Source of the DNA: DAOVXM01 sp963746255
GTDB lineage: Bacteria > Chloroflexota > Anaerolineae > Anaerolineales > UBA4823
Assembly: GCA_963746255.1 (NCBI GenBank)
Contig: CAVVAJ010000009.1
Location: 620,001 to 684,000, forward strand
Reading direction: 5' to 3'
DNA: 64,000 nt
The translations under genes and the position numbers were made by a program. The notes below the pieces were generated by a model, which did no database searches, was not told the origin of the DNA, and was given only the letters and a program-made list of their open reading frames with translations. Shown here one piece after another: positions 62,850 through 64,000 of this stretch (the first letter of the stretch is position 1; every line of letters begins with the position of its first letter).

Positions 62850-63959
62850 ATGACTGACATCAACGTTCGTAAATTTGCCCAGATACTGGTCGATTATTCC
62901 ACCGCTGTAAAACCCGGTGATAGAGTAGCAATCCGATCTTCCACCAACGCGGAACCAGTCATTCGAGCTTTATTTCAGAGGGTGCTTGAGCGAGAAGCCT
63001 ACCCACATCTCGTATTGGAGCTGCCTGACCAAAATGACCTGATGTTTTCCCACGCCAGTGATGATCTGTTATCCTACACTCCTGAGTTTCACCGGATCGC
63101 TTTTGAGGAATTCGACGTGCTCCTCAAGGTCAAAGCTTACGACAACACGCGCAGCCTGAGCCATATTAACCCCGCACGATCAGCTCTGTTGGAGGCGGTA
63201 GAATCCAAATTCATTAAATCCCAGATGATACGCGGAGCATCAAAAAATCTACGGTGGATGAGCACAATCTACCCAACCCATGCATACGCCATGGAAGCTG
63301 AAATGAGCCTATCAGATTATCAGGATTTGTTTTATCGAGCGTGTCATGCGGACGAGGGTACAGCTGACCCAGTTGCATATTGGCAGGGTGTAAAACGAGA
63401 TCAGGCGGGGTTTATCGAATGGATCAGCGGTCGTGATAAGGTCCAGCTACGAGGCCCCAACGTCGACTTATCCCTCTCCTTAAAAGATCGCAAATTTGTC
63501 AACGCGTGCGGAGAACATAACCTGCCGGATGGTGAGATCTATACCGGACCAGTGGAAAACTCCGCCAACGGTTGGGTTCGTTACTCCTACCCGGCGATTT
63601 ACCAAGGTCGGATCGTTGAGGATGTTGAACTGTGCTTTGAGGATGGAAGGGTGGTGAAAGCTTCAGCCAAGAAAAACGAGGAATATTTGCTTGCCACCTT
63701 AGAAAAAGATGCCGGTGCGCGGTACATCGGGGAGTTTGCGATCGGTACGAATTTCGAAATTAACCACTTTACCGGCAGCATATTGTTGGATGAAAAAATT
63801 GGTGGCAGTTTCCATATTGCCCTCGGGGCGGGGTATCCGGAAACGGGCAGCGTCAACCAGAGTGCGATTCACTGGGATATGATCTGTGATATGCGGCAGG
63901 ACGCTGAAATCATAATCGACGGTGAAGTCTGCTATCGCAATGGAGAATTCACTTTTTGA
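62850..63959 (+). CDS. M29 family aminopeptidase
   Basis: Protein of 369 aa, normal for thermophilic-type (AMP) aminopeptidases. N-terminal KPGDRVAIRSSTNAEPVIRA. The metal-ligand region is DGEIYTGPVENSANGWVRY with Glu ligands, followed by IGEFAIGTN and the final HWDMICDM (His, Asp). Releases N-terminal amino acids from peptides in the cytoplasm. Confidence 0.93.
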   Translation: MTDINVRKFAQILVDYSTAVKPGDRVAIRSSTNAEPVIRALFQRVLEREAYPHLVLELPDQNDLMFSHASDDLLSYTPEFHRIAFEEFDVLLKVKAYDNTRSLSHINPARSALLEAVESKFIKSQMIRGASKNLRWMSTIYPTHAYAMEAEMSLSDYQDLFYRACHADEGTADPVAYWQGVKRDQAGFIEWISGRDKVQLRGPNVDLSLSLKDRKFVNACGEHNLPDGEIYTGPVENSANGWVRYSYPAIYQGRIVEDVELCFEDGRVVKASAKKNEEYLLATLEKDAGARYIGEFAIGTNFEINHFTGSILLDEKIGGSFHIALGAGYPETGSVNQSAIHWDMICDMRQDAEIIIDGEVCYRNGEFTF

Positions 63960-64000
63960 TTTTGGGAATATTCATTTATTCAGCTGCGCGACCTAACACA

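Overview
This window looks like a chromosomal piece of a Chloroflexota bacterium, most likely class Anaerolineae. That rests on gene content and style: lipoproteins with Thr-Pro linkers after the lipobox, ECF sigma/anti-sigma pairs, a DUF3467-translin pair, a peptidase S51 protein carrying a cysteinyl-tRNA-synthetase-like tail, and several genes with promoters pressed against the start codon. No rRNA, tRNA, CRISPR array or intact insertion sequence was seen. The placement is inferred from family knowledge, not from a search.

Layout. 1-10 kb: the 3' part of era, an ECF sigma/anti-sigma/bactofilin-like operon, a three-gene operon (SDR threonine-dehydrogenase-like, S51 peptidase-like, beta-hydroxyacid dehydrogenase), purA, a lipoprotein and an orphan DNA methyltransferase. 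10.6-18.8 kb: the most unusual part, an operon of two giant fused ABC permeases (DppB-like plus DppC-like halves plus an extracellular M28-peptidase-like domain) with a Tat-exported SUMF1-like protein between them. Their membrane cores are almost identical in DNA while their extracellular parts have diverged, and the M28-like domains have lost most zinc ligands. 19-25 kb: ssb, DUF3467, a translin/TRAX-like protein, a broken Cas4-like gene, NAD kinase, recN. 24.7-33 kb: a decay-rich zone with a BTAD regulator pseudogene, a frameshifted and catalytically degenerate class A penicillin-binding protein, a lipoprotein, an HtrA-like protease, a Nudix pseudogene and a second sigma/anti-sigma pair.

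33-48 kb: small DUF proteins, a frameshifted secreted repeat protein, a frameshifted TPR protein, polA behind a response-regulator/roadblock protein that ends in an apparently dead IS200-type transposase fold, a transglycosylase-like secreted protein, a LysM-M23 peptidase and rho. 48-64 kb: a VIT-VWA protein, prfA-prmC, a frameshifted YdcF-like protein, coaBC, DUF952, a polysaccharide operon (fused dehydrogenase/Gfo-Idh oxidoreductase, heparinase-like, glycosyltransferase), and M20 and M29 peptidases.

At least seven genes are split by what look like single-base frameshifts, so sequencing error and real decay must be separated before any is called dead. The BTAD pseudogene (several substitution-type stops in one frame) is real decay or extensive error, and the Nudix gene (about three frameshifts) probably is too. 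The best candidates for undescribed biology are the permease/pseudo-peptidase operon, the domesticated transposase-fold signalling protein upstream of polA, and the leaderless promoters.
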